Assembly (NCBI RefSeq): GCF_017355955.1
Contig: NZ_JAFFID010000001.1
Coordinates: forward strand, 992,001 to 1,056,000
Source of the DNA: Sabulibacter ruber
Lineage (GTDB): Bacteria > Bacteroidota > Bacteroidia > Cytophagales > Hymenobacteraceae
Reading direction: 5' to 3'
DNA: 64,000 bases
Part shown: piece after piece, positions 32,583-41,416 of the stretch
Position numbering within the stretch: the first letter of the stretch is position 1
Layout of the letters: each line of letters opens with the position of its first letter
Position numbers and translations under genes: made by a program
The notes under the pieces: generated by a model
Database searches by the model: none
Told to the model about the DNA's origin: nothing
What the model saw: the letters and a program-made list of their open reading frames with translations, nothing else

Positions 32583-32638
32583 AGAAGCCTCTGTTTCAGG
32601 GCTGTTTTTGTTAAAACAAACCCAGAACAGAGGCTTCT
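32583..32638. terminator. Bidirectional terminator between xrtN and the MFS gene
   Basis: AGAAGCCTCTGTT / AACAGAGGCTTCT stem with an inner TTGTTAAAACAA dyad and T run. Confidence 0.85.
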
Positions 32639-32656
32639 TTAAATCTTAGAAAACTG

Positions 32657-33883
32657 TTACAGCTCCTGAGCAGTTCCGGCCAGAACGGCGTTCCGGTAAC
32701 TGGCGGCGCTGCCTTGACCTAAGAAGTAAATCAGGATGCCCACTACGGTACAGGTAGTCATAACTCCCACCATGGGCAAAGCCGTTCCATTGTGCAGCAA
32801 ACTTACCGCCCCGGAAACCAAGGCCCCGATTCCCATCCGGAAGCTCCCCCCCAGTGCCGAGGCGCTCCCCGCAAACTTTGAGAAAGGAGCCAGAGACAGC
32901 GCCGAGGCGTTTGGCGCAGTAAGCCCCTGGCCTAACAGAAACAGGAACAGGACAATGATCAGGCCTAGCTTATCGTACCAGCCGGCATACACTCCCAGCA
33001 CCATCAGGGCACCGATCACCGTTTGGTACACCAGGCCCATCTTGATGATCTGCTCGCTCTTGAGCTTACGCAAAAGCAGGTGGTTGAACTGCGGTGAACC
33101 AATCATGGCCACAGACAAGATAGCGAAAATCCAGCCGTATTCCTGCTCACTCACTTTATAGATGTTCATGAACACATCCGGCGAGCCCGAGATATAGCCA
33201 AAAGGGGCCGCCGAGGCGATCCCGCCCACCAGGGTGTACACCAGGAACTGAGGATTCCGGAGCACGGTAAAGAAGTTGCCCAACACCGCCTTGGGCCTGA
33301 GCGACATGGTAGGATCGGGTTGCTTGCCCTCCGGTAGGGCGAAGAAGATGCCCACCAGAATCAGGAAGGTAATTACCGCCAGCACAATGAACACTGAGTG
33401 CCACCCAAACGCAGCCGTTACATAACCACCCACCGTTGGGGCAATCATAGGCGAAACGGCAATCACCAGAATCAGCCAGGAGAAAACTTTGGCGGTCTCA
33501 GAGATCGGGAACAAATCGCGCACCAGGGCCTGACCGGCCACCATCCCGGCGCAACCGCCAATGGCCTGCAGGAACCGCATCAGAATGAGGGTATCAGCTG
33601 AATTTGCGAAGGCACACCCAATGGAGGCCGCAATGTACACGCCCAAACCGGCATACAGCGGGTACTTCCGCCCGAACCGGTCCAGCAAAGGGCCGTAGAG
33701 CAGCTGCCCCACCGAGATACCGATCAGGTAAGCCGTAAGGGAAAGTTGTACTTTGGAGATGGTGGTATTGAGGTCCTCGGCAATAGCCGGAAACCCCGGC
33801 AAGTACATGTCAATGGAAAAGGGGCTGATAGTGGAGAGGGAGCCCAGTATCAGGATAATGATAAAGTATTGTTTACGCGTCAT
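32657..33883 (-). CDS. Bcr/CflA family multidrug MFS exporter
   Basis: 408 residues with twelve predicted helices; DHA1-type proton antiporter. Typical Bcr/CflA features are the N-terminal SLSTISPFSIDMYLPGFPAIA, motif A LYGPLLDRFGRKYPLYAGL between helices 2 and 3, and FLQAIGGCAGMVAGQALVRDL at helix 4. Relatives export bicyclomycin, chloramphenicol or sulfonamides; the substrate here is not predictable. It is monocistronic and convergent with xrtN. The ATG at 33883 gives the standard start. Confidence 0.92.
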   Translation of the reverse strand: MTRKQYFIIILILGSLSTISPFSIDMYLPGFPAIAEDLNTTISKVQLSLTAYLIGISVGQLLYGPLLDRFGRKYPLYAGLGVYIAASIGCAFANSADTLILMRFLQAIGGCAGMVAGQALVRDLFPISETAKVFSWLILVIAVSPMIAPTVGGYVTAAFGWHSVFIVLAVITFLILVGIFFALPEGKQPDPTMSLRPKAVLGNFFTVLRNPQFLVYTLVGGIASAAPFGYISGSPDVFMNIYKVSEQEYGWIFAILSVAMIGSPQFNHLLLRKLKSEQIIKMGLVYQTVIGALMVLGVYAGWYDKLGLIIVLFLFLLGQGLTAPNASALSLAPFSKFAGSASALGGSFRMGIGALVSGAVSLLHNGTALPMVGVMTTCTVVGILIYFLGQGSAASYRNAVLAGTAQEL

Positions 33884-34016
33884 AGTGGTAAGCCAAAGAG
33901 GGCAAAGGTACGGTTCTAGCGGGCAAACTCCCGGAAAAATGGCTTTACCCTAGTACCCTCTGTGAAACTAGCTCCTTCTTACGCGATTGAACCTGAGGTG
34001 ATCAAGTGTTTTTATA

Positions 34017-34034
34017 CTGTTTTCAGGAAAACAG
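34017..34034. repeat. Perfect CTGTTTTC dyad
   Basis: CTGTTTTC-AG-GAAAACAG in the 280-bp gap between the MFS and phosphorylase genes; one instance of a motif recurring in many gaps of the window. Confidence 0.6.
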
Positions 34035-34095
34035 ACCTGAAACCCCAGATTAGCTCCCAACACCCTGATTCCTGCACTTTTTACCATAAAACAAA

Positions 34096-34137
34096 ATCAG
34101 CCGGAAAAGATGGGTTCAAGCATCTCCTTCGGCTGAT
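34096..34137 (-). terminator. Terminator after the phosphorylase gene
   Basis: ATCAGCCG / CGGCTGAT stem, extended by GATG/CATC, just past the stop at 34163; the minus-strand exit is T-rich (TTTTGTTTTATGG). Confidence 0.7.
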
Positions 34138-34162
34138 CTTTGTTATTTTAAGGGATGGACTC

Positions 34163-35821
34163 CTACTTTCCTTCCTTGTAAAGCAGATGATAGTACTCAT
34201 CGGCCATGCGCTCAGAGCCAAAATAGGCCACTACATCGCGCATGCTTTGCTTCATGATGCTGACCCATTTCTCGCGGTTCTGGTAATACGTTGGGATCAC
34301 CTCGGTCTCCAGGATGTGCATCATGTTGGTGTAGTCCTGCTGGTCCTGCTCATAGTCTGGCAGCGTGGTATCCACAATAGGGAACAAATAGCTGTTCTCC
34401 CCGTGCTTGCCGAACTCCGGAATCCAGCCGTCCTGCACCGAGAAGTTAATGGCTCCGTTCATGGCCGCCGTCATCCCGCTGGTACCGGAAGCCTCCCGGG
34501 GCCGGCGAGGCGTATTCAGCCAGATATCGGCACCCTGTTTCAGCTTCGCCGAAAGGTCTAATTCATACCCGGTGAGCACCGCCACATTCTTCTTCTGGTG
34601 CGAGACATCAATCAGTTTGTTGAAGATGTTGATGGCCCCAAAATCAAACGGATACGGTTTACCAGCCCAGATCACCTGCACGGGCTGCCCCTCCTGGTTG
34701 ATGAGTTCAAAGAAGCGGTGCAGGTCATACAGAAGCAGATCGGCGCGTTTGTAGGCGGCAAACCGGCGGGCCCAGACAATGGTGAGTACCTCGGGGTTGA
34801 AGAGTTTGCCCGTTTGGTCAGCCACAATGTCAAACAGGGGCTTTTTCATCTCTCTCTTCAACGCCAGCAGTTTATCGTTATCCTCCGCGTCCAGGGCTTG
34901 GCGCAGACTTGTGTTCTGCCAATAGGTGATGTTCTGCGCGTTGGTGATGGATCTGATCTCCGCAATGCCTTCGTTGCCGTACCACATGTCGCGGGAAACC
35001 TCGCCGTGCAGTTTAGACACGCCGTTGGCAATCTTGGACAGGCGCAGTGCCACCAGGGTATAGTTGAGTGATGGACCATAAGTGCCCGAGATATGCCTCG
35101 CCTCCTCTACCGGCAAGGCCCCGAAAAATGACATCTTGGCCAGCAGGTCTACATCGTGCTCCTCGTTCCCGGCTTTTTCCGGGGTGTGGGTAGTGAACAC
35201 CATGCGCTTTTTCACCTCGTGCAGATCGCGGTACTTATCAAAAAGGTGGAACACCAGCGGCAAGGCATGGGCCTCGTTCATGTGGTAAATGGCCGATCCG
35301 CCCAGGGTCTCCACCACTTTGGCGCCGCCAATCCCCAGCACAATGCTCTGGGCAATGCGGGTGGGCAGTTCCGGGTCATACAACCGGTGGGTAATAGTAC
35401 GGCTCAGGTAATCGTTCTCGGGGATATCGGTGGTGAGGAAATACATGGGCACCGTTCCGAAGGTCTCTGCCGGTAACACCAGGGCTTTCACCCAAACCGG
35501 ATTGTTGTGGATGTTGACCTGCACCATAATGCCGGTGTCTTCCAGAAAGGTGTAATACTTCTTCTGAAACTGAACGCCCATCAACTGGTCATCCGTCCGG
35601 ACCTGGTCATAGTAGCCGTAGCGCCACAAGATTCCAATGCCAATCATGTTCTGCCGCAGCTCATAGGCACTGCGCATGTGCGATCCGGCCAGGTACCCTA
35701 AACCACCAGAATAAATTTTAAGGGCCTGGTGAATCCCAAATTCCATGCTGAAATAAGCAACCCGTTCACTGTATTTCTCATTAATGGTATACGGATGATA
35801 CCATTTGCTGTAGTTCCCCAT
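34163..35821 (-). CDS. glgP: Alpha-glucan phosphorylase family protein (short GT35 form)
   Basis: 552 residues, the normal length of the short Bacteroidetes GT35 form. It begins WYHPYTINEKYSERVAYFSMEFGIHQALKIYSGGLGYLAGSH. Conserved blocks include NEAHALPLVF, MVFTTHTPEKAGNEEHD, VWARRFAAYKRADLLLYD, QVIWAGKPYP and PREASGTSGMTAAMNGAINF. Classical phosphorylases release glucose-1-phosphate from glycogen or maltodextrin using PLP bound to a Lys in the last block (GxGxMKxxxNG). Here that position is Thr451. The loss may be typical of this subfamily, in which case the activity could be a different glucan transfer. It is monocistronic. Confidence 0.85.
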   Translation of the reverse strand: MGNYSKWYHPYTINEKYSERVAYFSMEFGIHQALKIYSGGLGYLAGSHMRSAYELRQNMIGIGILWRYGYYDQVRTDDQLMGVQFQKKYYTFLEDTGIMVQVNIHNNPVWVKALVLPAETFGTVPMYFLTTDIPENDYLSRTITHRLYDPELPTRIAQSIVLGIGGAKVVETLGGSAIYHMNEAHALPLVFHLFDKYRDLHEVKKRMVFTTHTPEKAGNEEHDVDLLAKMSFFGALPVEEARHISGTYGPSLNYTLVALRLSKIANGVSKLHGEVSRDMWYGNEGIAEIRSITNAQNITYWQNTSLRQALDAEDNDKLLALKREMKKPLFDIVADQTGKLFNPEVLTIVWARRFAAYKRADLLLYDLHRFFELINQEGQPVQVIWAGKPYPFDFGAINIFNKLIDVSHQKKNVAVLTGYELDLSAKLKQGADIWLNTPRRPREASGTSGMTAAMNGAINFSVQDGWIPEFGKHGENSYLFPIVDTTLPDYEQDQQDYTNMMHILETEVIPTYYQNREKWVSIMKQSMRDVVAYFGSERMADEYYHLLYKEGK

Positions 35822-36373
35822 AAAGAATTGGTTTTACCAATTGAATGAAAGTTTAATTTCAGTGCTCCTCCTTCACATTTAGCCAAGACAATCATCCTGG
35901 TCTCTTCTGGCTGAGAGCGAGCAAAACGTATTAATACTAAGGATATTCTCTCTCACAAACAAGTACAAAAAGGAATAATTTTTATAACAGAAACAAGGCT
36001 ATATTTATCTTAAACCAGAATATATAGGATATTACATGTCTGCCAAGCAAGGTAAGAAGGTGGATTTTCGGGCTGTTTTCCTTGAAACTTGCTTAAACGA
36101 AAGAGTCTATTCTACCTTCATTTTCTCTCCGGAAGCAAGTGCCTTTTTGCTTGCATCAGCATTTTGGATGACAGGAATCAAATACTACCATGGTCCTAAA
36201 AGAGCGATGAGCCAAAACGTCTCCCTGTGGCAGGGATACAGGTTAGTATTAAATTAAAAGGTAGTGTTTTGGAGCCATTTATCTGAAAACAGCCCCAAAA
36301 CACTACCATATTCGGTGAGTTACTTAATATTCTAAAAAGTGCTACCCAGCAGCAGCAACTGACTGCCTGCTAC
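35822..36373. other. Intergenic region, 552 bp
   Basis: AT-rich leader region of the phosphorylase gene. A 73-codon plus-strand ORF at 36036-36257 is not credible. It contains GGGCTGTTTTCCTTGAAA (36069-36086) and the terminator at 36260. Confidence 0.6.
36260..36307 (-). terminator. Terminator after the cupin gene
   Basis: Thirteen-base stem GGTAGTGTTTTGG / CCAAAACACTACC with the inner CTGTTTTC/GAAAACAG-type half-site, then TTTTAATTT on the minus strand. Confidence 0.8.
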
Positions 36374-36877
36374 TCAACGGCCAAAATCATCCTGCACGCG
36401 CACGATGTCGTCTTCGTTAGACGGATTGGTAGCATCGGTGTGCTGCCAGATTTCGGCCAGCACGCCCCAATTATCCAGGCCTACCAGGCGGTGGCGCTCA
36501 GATTGTTTCAGGGTAATCAGAGCTCCGGGTTCAAGTCTCTGCAGTTCGCCTTCCTCATCGGTGGGACTAGTCACTACCCCCACTCTTCCCTTTACAACTT
36601 TCCAGATTTCGGCTCTGCGGTGGTGGTACTGCCACGAAAGGCGTTTATCAGGTGCTACCACAAGGATTTTAGGGCTCAGTTTACCGGAGATTCTCAGATC
36701 GTCCACCGAAATCCCGTCAAAGTAGGTATCAGCAAATTGCTGGGCCTGGTTTTCATCAATCACAAAAAAACCGCCCCAAGGTCGGGTCTGGTCCTGGCTG
36801 GCGATGTTAAACCCTCTGGCAGTAAGTTCCTGCTCTATCTCCTGAAATAGCGCTTGTTTCTGGTTGTCTGTTGACAT
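36374..36877 (-). CDS. Cupin domain protein, type II mannose-6-phosphate isomerase-like
   Basis: 167 residues. After a ~20-residue helical start comes the type II PMI signature RPWGGFFVIDE, then the cupin core: KILVVAPDKRLSWQYHHRRAEIWKVVKGRVGVV with the metal-binding His-His...Glu, EPGALITLKQSERHRL, and LAEIWQHTDATNPSNEDDIVRVQDDFGR. This is the standalone form of the C-terminal isomerase half of ManC, which interconverts mannose-6-P and fructose-6-P; a related sugar or epimer substrate is possible. The ATG at 36877 is the only plausible start. No sugar-nucleotide genes are adjacent. Confidence 0.85.
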   Translation of the reverse strand: MSTDNQKQALFQEIEQELTARGFNIASQDQTRPWGGFFVIDENQAQQFADTYFDGISVDDLRISGKLSPKILVVAPDKRLSWQYHHRRAEIWKVVKGRVGVVTSPTDEEGELQRLEPGALITLKQSERHRLVGLDNWGVLAEIWQHTDATNPSNEDDIVRVQDDFGR

Positions 36878-37293
36878 AGTGGTTCATTTGTAGATACAGA
36901 GGCTAATTTACAAGTGAATGCCAGAATACCTACAAGAAATTGTAACTACTCCATAAAACAAGCAAAGGTTCTTACTATTGATATCTCAGCATAAGTTAAC
37001 CAAACCACATTCTTTCAGGCAGGCAGGGCTCCAGCATGGACTTGTGAGGTAAAATATGGTATGTAGAGGGTGGTAGGTAAATGGACTTTTCTCTTAAAAA
37101 GCAGCGGCACCTGTTCTATGCTTAGGCTCCAAAAATCATCCTAAGATATAACATCTGAAATCTAAGAATACGGGTTTGAAGATAAGCATCAAGGACCGGT
37201 ATCTATGCCAGTATCCAAAATTTCGGGATAGAACCGTAATGTCTTGATAAGTTCTTTTTAGGTTACCCCTGCTTGACACTCCTTTACTCTTAT
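36878..37293. other. Intergenic region, 416 bp
   Basis: No gene, strong hairpin or clear promoter box seen on either strand. Confidence 0.6.
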
Positions 37294-37878
37294 TTATTCA
37301 ACATCTTTCACCACTAAAGTACCCGATAAAGAATCATGAAGACCACTTTTACTAAACAGGAATGATAAGTGTTCAAAAGGGATCAATCTGCATAATGTTC
37401 TTATAATGACTGTGGTGAGGGTTAGTGGTTCCCCAGTAGTACTCACTACACTTGTTCTGGTTAGAACTTTGCCAATTGTCTTTTGATATAGGTATTCTAA
37501 AACTATATAATAAAAGAAGTAAGTAAATGCCAAAGAAAAATAACCAATAAACTTCTCTTCTGAGGAATACTCTTCCGTTGTATAATCCGGCATGTAAAAT
37601 AGGTTTATAATAACTGTAACAACCATTGATAAAAAGTAGAACGCCAGATGATCAATAAAAAAATTAACCAATCTAAGAACTGATCTTGCCCTTATCCCTT
37701 GCAAAGAGTTTTCCATTTCAAGTTCCTCTACCTTCTCTGTATCACCATTTCTTTTATAAATCTCCAGTCTAGCAGCCTCCACTGCTAAGGGCTCATAAGA
37801 ATCACGGTGAACCGTTACCATTTCAACCAACTGCTCGTCTGTCAGTGCTGTTACTTCTTCTGAGTATTTATTATTCAT
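37294..37878 (-). CDS. RDD family membrane protein
   Basis: 194 residues. The first ~65 form a soluble, acidic helical segment (DEQLVEMVTVHRDSYEPLAVEAARLEIYKRN), which looks like a short tetrahelical or substrate-binding module. An RDD core follows with RLVNFFIDHLAFYFLSMVV (R-D in helix 1) and TIGKVLTRTSVVS near helix 3, three or four membrane segments in all. RDD proteins are loosely linked to ion transport; function unknown. It is AT-rich compared with the housekeeping genes. It lies downstream of the T6SS locus and could be an effector-associated gene, but there is no direct evidence. Confidence 0.78.
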   Translation of the reverse strand: MNNKYSEEVTALTDEQLVEMVTVHRDSYEPLAVEAARLEIYKRNGDTEKVEELEMENSLQGIRARSVLRLVNFFIDHLAFYFLSMVVTVIINLFYMPDYTTEEYSSEEKFIGYFSLAFTYFFYYIVLEYLYQKTIGKVLTRTSVVSTTGEPLTLTTVIIRTLCRLIPFEHLSFLFSKSGLHDSLSGTLVVKDVE

Positions 37879-38271
37879 GGCTGAAAGATTAATTATATAT
37901 ATATAATATTATTTTTACACAATCACTTACCTGCCAGTTTTAAACACTAAGCCAGCACCTTTCTTCTCCAATTGATTAATTCAATATCTGCTTAAATAAT
38001 TATCCAATAAGCACTTTTATAGCAAATTACAACAAGTACAGCATGTCATAATTAAACAACATTCCAATAAAGAATATATTAAATCAAATTCATAAGCAAT
38101 CAGTAACTTATTGCAAGTCATTAAAAAAACCAAATTAATACTAATCAACAAGTAAATAAAATTTTATTCGCTATATTTATACAAACAAGAAGATGTTAAA
38201 TTTAGCACAATTTCTACTCAACAATATTTTAAATTAATTTCAATTAATACATTCTGTTCCTGTTTACCTGA
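37879..38271. other. AT-rich intergenic region, 393 bp
   Basis: Very AT-rich (TATATATATAATATT near 37893); no gene or strong terminator recognised. Its base composition, like the flanking small genes, suggests acquired DNA. Confidence 0.6.
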
Positions 38272-38760
38272 TTAAACGAAACCTCTTATTACATTATGTG
38301 CCACTTTTTGCAAGACAGGGTCTCCTATATAAATATCTTGATATCTATGATAAAGCCTTCTTATATACACTGTTCTTTCATCACTTCTTAGTGGTTTACC
38401 TCCATTTTTATTAAGTCCATCTAATGTTCCCTTACTCCTCAAAAGGCTGTTTAACACTTTATGCTCTTCTTTTGAGTGTATTAATACTGTTGGCCATTCT
38501 TTGTTATACAGATTATTGAATTTATCTGGTGGAACCAAAGGAGCAAGATGGTTACCTTCTACTACATGGTGCCAATCCCAATCACCTTTATTTTCTATCA
38601 TTCCTCCTTCAGCAAGCCTGCTAAAAATGGTATGCTTCTTTGACACAGCGTTATTGTAAGTAGAAAAATAACGGTACCCCCTTTTATGGTGGTTGGCGAC
38701 ATAGATACCAGGTATACCTTCAAATGGATCCCAGCTAATTCCTAGTAGATAGTTTTCCAT
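38272..38760 (-). CDS. Candidate HNH/His-Me-finger nuclease effector at T6SS end
   Basis: 162 residues, AT-rich. The centre reads GDWDWHHVVEGNHLAPL, then WPTVLIHSKEEHKVLNSLLRSKGTLD. A paired HH...E motif followed ~30 residues later by a His-rich IHSKEEH segment is the layout of HNH/Endo VII-type toxin tips. The C terminus (RLYHRYQDIYIGDPVLQKVAHNVI) matches the tail I associate with that toxin group. There is no PAAR, Rhs or signal sequence, so it would be a cargo effector carried by Hcp or VgrG, or an orphan toxin tip. It lies 128 bp past the ClpV gene on the same strand. No small immunity gene is obvious beside it. Confidence 0.55.
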   Translation of the reverse strand: MENYLLGISWDPFEGIPGIYVANHHKRGYRYFSTYNNAVSKKHTIFSRLAEGGMIENKGDWDWHHVVEGNHLAPLVPPDKFNNLYNKEWPTVLIHSKEEHKVLNSLLRSKGTLDGLNKNGGKPLRSDERTVYIRRLYHRYQDIYIGDPVLQKVAHNVIRGFV

Positions 38761-38888
38761 AGAAGCAATAGTTTTAAAGATGCAGTAAATGCATATTGAA
38801 CTTTCTTCCTATTTACCATCCCTGCTCCCCAACATACTCTAGTTCATGGTAGCGTTTGTTGCCCATGTTCTTTCCAATTAATTGAAAT

Positions 38889-41405
38889 TCAAACTTCTCT
38901 AAGCAGCTCACTTTCTGCTAGTTGCATACCACCAGACGTAATTTCCCACCGAAAATCCTGTAATTCACTATTCCAATCGAGGTAGATAGTATCCCCTTTC
39001 TGAACCTCGCCTGCTATTATTTTATTGGATACCGCATTGCCCAACCGCCTCCTGATGGTTTCTTTAAGGGGCCTTGCGCCGTAAACAGGCGAGAAACCCG
39101 TATTGACTAAGTCATCTTTTGCAGCGGGCGAAAGCACTAATTCAATTCCTTGGCGGCGCAAAATCTTTGAGAAATTAGCCAGATGAATTTCCAGAATTTG
39201 TGGGGCTACGGCTTTGGAAATTGGGGCAAAAGGAATAATGTCCATGCTGCGGCCTAGCATTTCGGGACGGAACCGGCCAGTTTGCTGGATCAGCTCTTTC
39301 AGGCTTTCCTCTGTTGGAACGCTGCCTTTCTCAAATTCAGCTGTGATTTTATCAGCTCCTACGTTGGAGGTAAAAATGACCACGGCATTGGTGAAGTCGC
39401 CCTTTTTGTCTAGTTTATCGTGTACGGCGCCTTCGTCCAGAATTTGCAAAAACACGTCATAAACGCTTTGGTGGGCTTTCTCTATCTCATCAAATAGCAC
39501 CACAGAATAAGGTCGTTGCCGGATTTTATTTACTAGCAAACCACCTTCCTTGTAGCCCACATATCCCGGAGGTGAGCCGTACAGCAAGGCAGCCGAATGT
39601 TCTTCCTTGAACTCGGACATATCAAACCGTACCAATGCCTTTTCATCGTTGTAAAGGGATTCTGCGATGGTTTTGGCCAGTTCGGTTTTACCGGTACCAG
39701 TGGGTCCTAAAAAGAAAAACACCGCTGCAGGTTTATTGGGTTCTTTGATACCGGCCCTTGATCTCCGCAACGCATCTGACACAGTGCTCAAGGCATGGTC
39801 CTGCCCTACTATCCGCTTCCGGAAGATAGCTTCCAGGTTCCGCAGCTTATCCTGCTCGGTGCTCTGGATTTTACCCATCGGGATGCCCGTCAGGTAGGCT
39901 ACCATGGCCGTTACGTCTTCTTTCTCCACTTGGGTTTTGTAGGTGCTGCTCCAGTCGCGGAGTTTGGCTAACTTTTGGGGCCAGTCCGTTTCCGGGGTGT
40001 TTTCCTGATTTAGCTCATCATCCAGGCGGCTGACCAGAATATTACTCAAGCGGTTGCGGACCCGCTGCTCAAACTCTTTGGTTTTCTGGTTCCTTTTCTG
40101 CTCATCCGTTTCCAGCACCAGGGCTGCCCACTCAGTTTCCAAATCATCTAGCTCAGCCGCCGAGGTATCGTTCATGACCTTCACTGCCGACATGGTATAG
40201 TCAATCACTTCTATGGCCGAGGCGGGCAGGTTCTTACCAGCCAGGTAGCGTTTGGCCAGGAACACAGCATCAGGAATGGCTTCTGGGGAGAGTTGCAGGT
40301 TATGGTGGGTTTCAAACCGAGGCACGATGCCCTGCAGCATTTCAATGGCGAGGGATTCATCTGGCTCGTCTACCTGCAACAAGGTGAACCGGCGCCTAAA
40401 AGCTTCATCTGATTCAATGAATTTGCGGTATTCGGTCTGGGTGGTGGCACCAATCACTGTCAATTCACCCCGGGCAAGTTCAGGCTTGAGCAGGTTGACC
40501 GCACCGGAGCCTACCGAACCGTTTTCATCCAGCAGAGCGTGGATCTCGTCAATAAACAGAATGGCTTTGCCGCTGTATTCTTTGATGGCTTTGAGCACCT
40601 CTTTCAGACGTTGTTCCACTTCGCCTTTGTAAGCGCCAGCTACCAGCCTGCCATTTACGTCCAGTTCAAAAATAGTAGCATCTTTCAGGTTTGCTGGTAC
40701 TTTGCCGATTAATATGTTTAAGGCCAATCCGCCAACTATGGCTGTTTTCCCAACCCCCGGCTCGCCGGTAATCAGCACGTTGGGTGACAGGCGTTTGCCC
40801 AATATCTCTACCAGTTGCTTCAGTTCTTTGTCGCGGCCCAGCACCGGGTCTATTTTGCCCTGCCGGGCACGGGCGGTGATATCCTCGCAATACTTATCCA
40901 GTGCACGAGCCATGGAGCGGGCAGAACCGTTTTTGGCTTCGCCGTTTGTAGCTAATGCAGCAGACACCTCGTTCTGGGCACTTTTACCCTCGCCAAATTC
41001 GCTCAGACTGATGGGGAAACGCTTCAATTGCTCAGCGGTGAAGGCTACTTCCGGGGTGCAAATTGCCTGTAAAAGATGGAGGGGAGTAATTTGCGGCTCA
41101 AAGTTTTTGCTCCGGATTTTATCGGCTTCTTTGAAGGTGGCTTTGGCCTGGTCGTCTGCGGATGGGTTTTCTACGGTGCGGGTAGATTTGGGGTAATGCT
41201 CTATGCGGAACTCGGCCCAGTTCCGGAGTTTGAATATGTCTTTCCCTAATCCCTCTAAGAAATGCTGGACACCCATGTCTTCCTGCAGTATTCCCCACAG
41301 CAAATGACCACCCGAAAATTTTCCTTGGGCATATTCCCGAGCTTTCTGTTGCGCCACTCCCACGGCATCAATTAACGGTGGGGAAAGCAGGAATTCAGTA
41401 TTCAT
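38889..41405 (-). CDS. tssH: T6SS AAA+ disaggregase TssH (ClpV)
   Basis: 838 residues, ClpB/ClpV architecture. The N-terminal double-Clp-N domain is ~1-150. The first AAA+ module has Walker A GEPGVGKT and Walker B ILFIDEIHALL. A middle coiled-coil region (~400-510) precedes the second AAA+ module with Walker A GPTGTGKTELAKT and VLFDEIEKAH, then a C-terminal small domain. ClpV disassembles the contracted TssB-TssC sheath after firing so that it can be reused. Housekeeping ClpB is ruled out by the context and the shortened middle domain. It begins 11 nt after the unknown 156-residue gene and ends the T6SS core operon. Confidence 0.9.
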   Translation of the reverse strand: MNTEFLLSPPLIDAVGVAQQKAREYAQGKFSGGHLLWGILQEDMGVQHFLEGLGKDIFKLRNWAEFRIEHYPKSTRTVENPSADDQAKATFKEADKIRSKNFEPQITPLHLLQAICTPEVAFTAEQLKRFPISLSEFGEGKSAQNEVSAALATNGEAKNGSARSMARALDKYCEDITARARQGKIDPVLGRDKELKQLVEILGKRLSPNVLITGEPGVGKTAIVGGLALNILIGKVPANLKDATIFELDVNGRLVAGAYKGEVEQRLKEVLKAIKEYSGKAILFIDEIHALLDENGSVGSGAVNLLKPELARGELTVIGATTQTEYRKFIESDEAFRRRFTLLQVDEPDESLAIEMLQGIVPRFETHHNLQLSPEAIPDAVFLAKRYLAGKNLPASAIEVIDYTMSAVKVMNDTSAAELDDLETEWAALVLETDEQKRNQKTKEFEQRVRNRLSNILVSRLDDELNQENTPETDWPQKLAKLRDWSSTYKTQVEKEDVTAMVAYLTGIPMGKIQSTEQDKLRNLEAIFRKRIVGQDHALSTVSDALRRSRAGIKEPNKPAAVFFFLGPTGTGKTELAKTIAESLYNDEKALVRFDMSEFKEEHSAALLYGSPPGYVGYKEGGLLVNKIRQRPYSVVLFDEIEKAHQSVYDVFLQILDEGAVHDKLDKKGDFTNAVVIFTSNVGADKITAEFEKGSVPTEESLKELIQQTGRFRPEMLGRSMDIIPFAPISKAVAPQILEIHLANFSKILRRQGIELVLSPAAKDDLVNTGFSPVYGARPLKETIRRRLGNAVSNKIIAGEVQKGDTIYLDWNSELQDFRWEITSGGMQLAESELLREV

Positions 41406-41416
41406 TTCACATAGAT

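Noticed and set aside
36036-36257. 73-codon plus-strand ORF
   Set aside because: No recognisable domain, contains the recurrent intergenic GGGCTGTTTTC motif, no promoter; probably intergenic.
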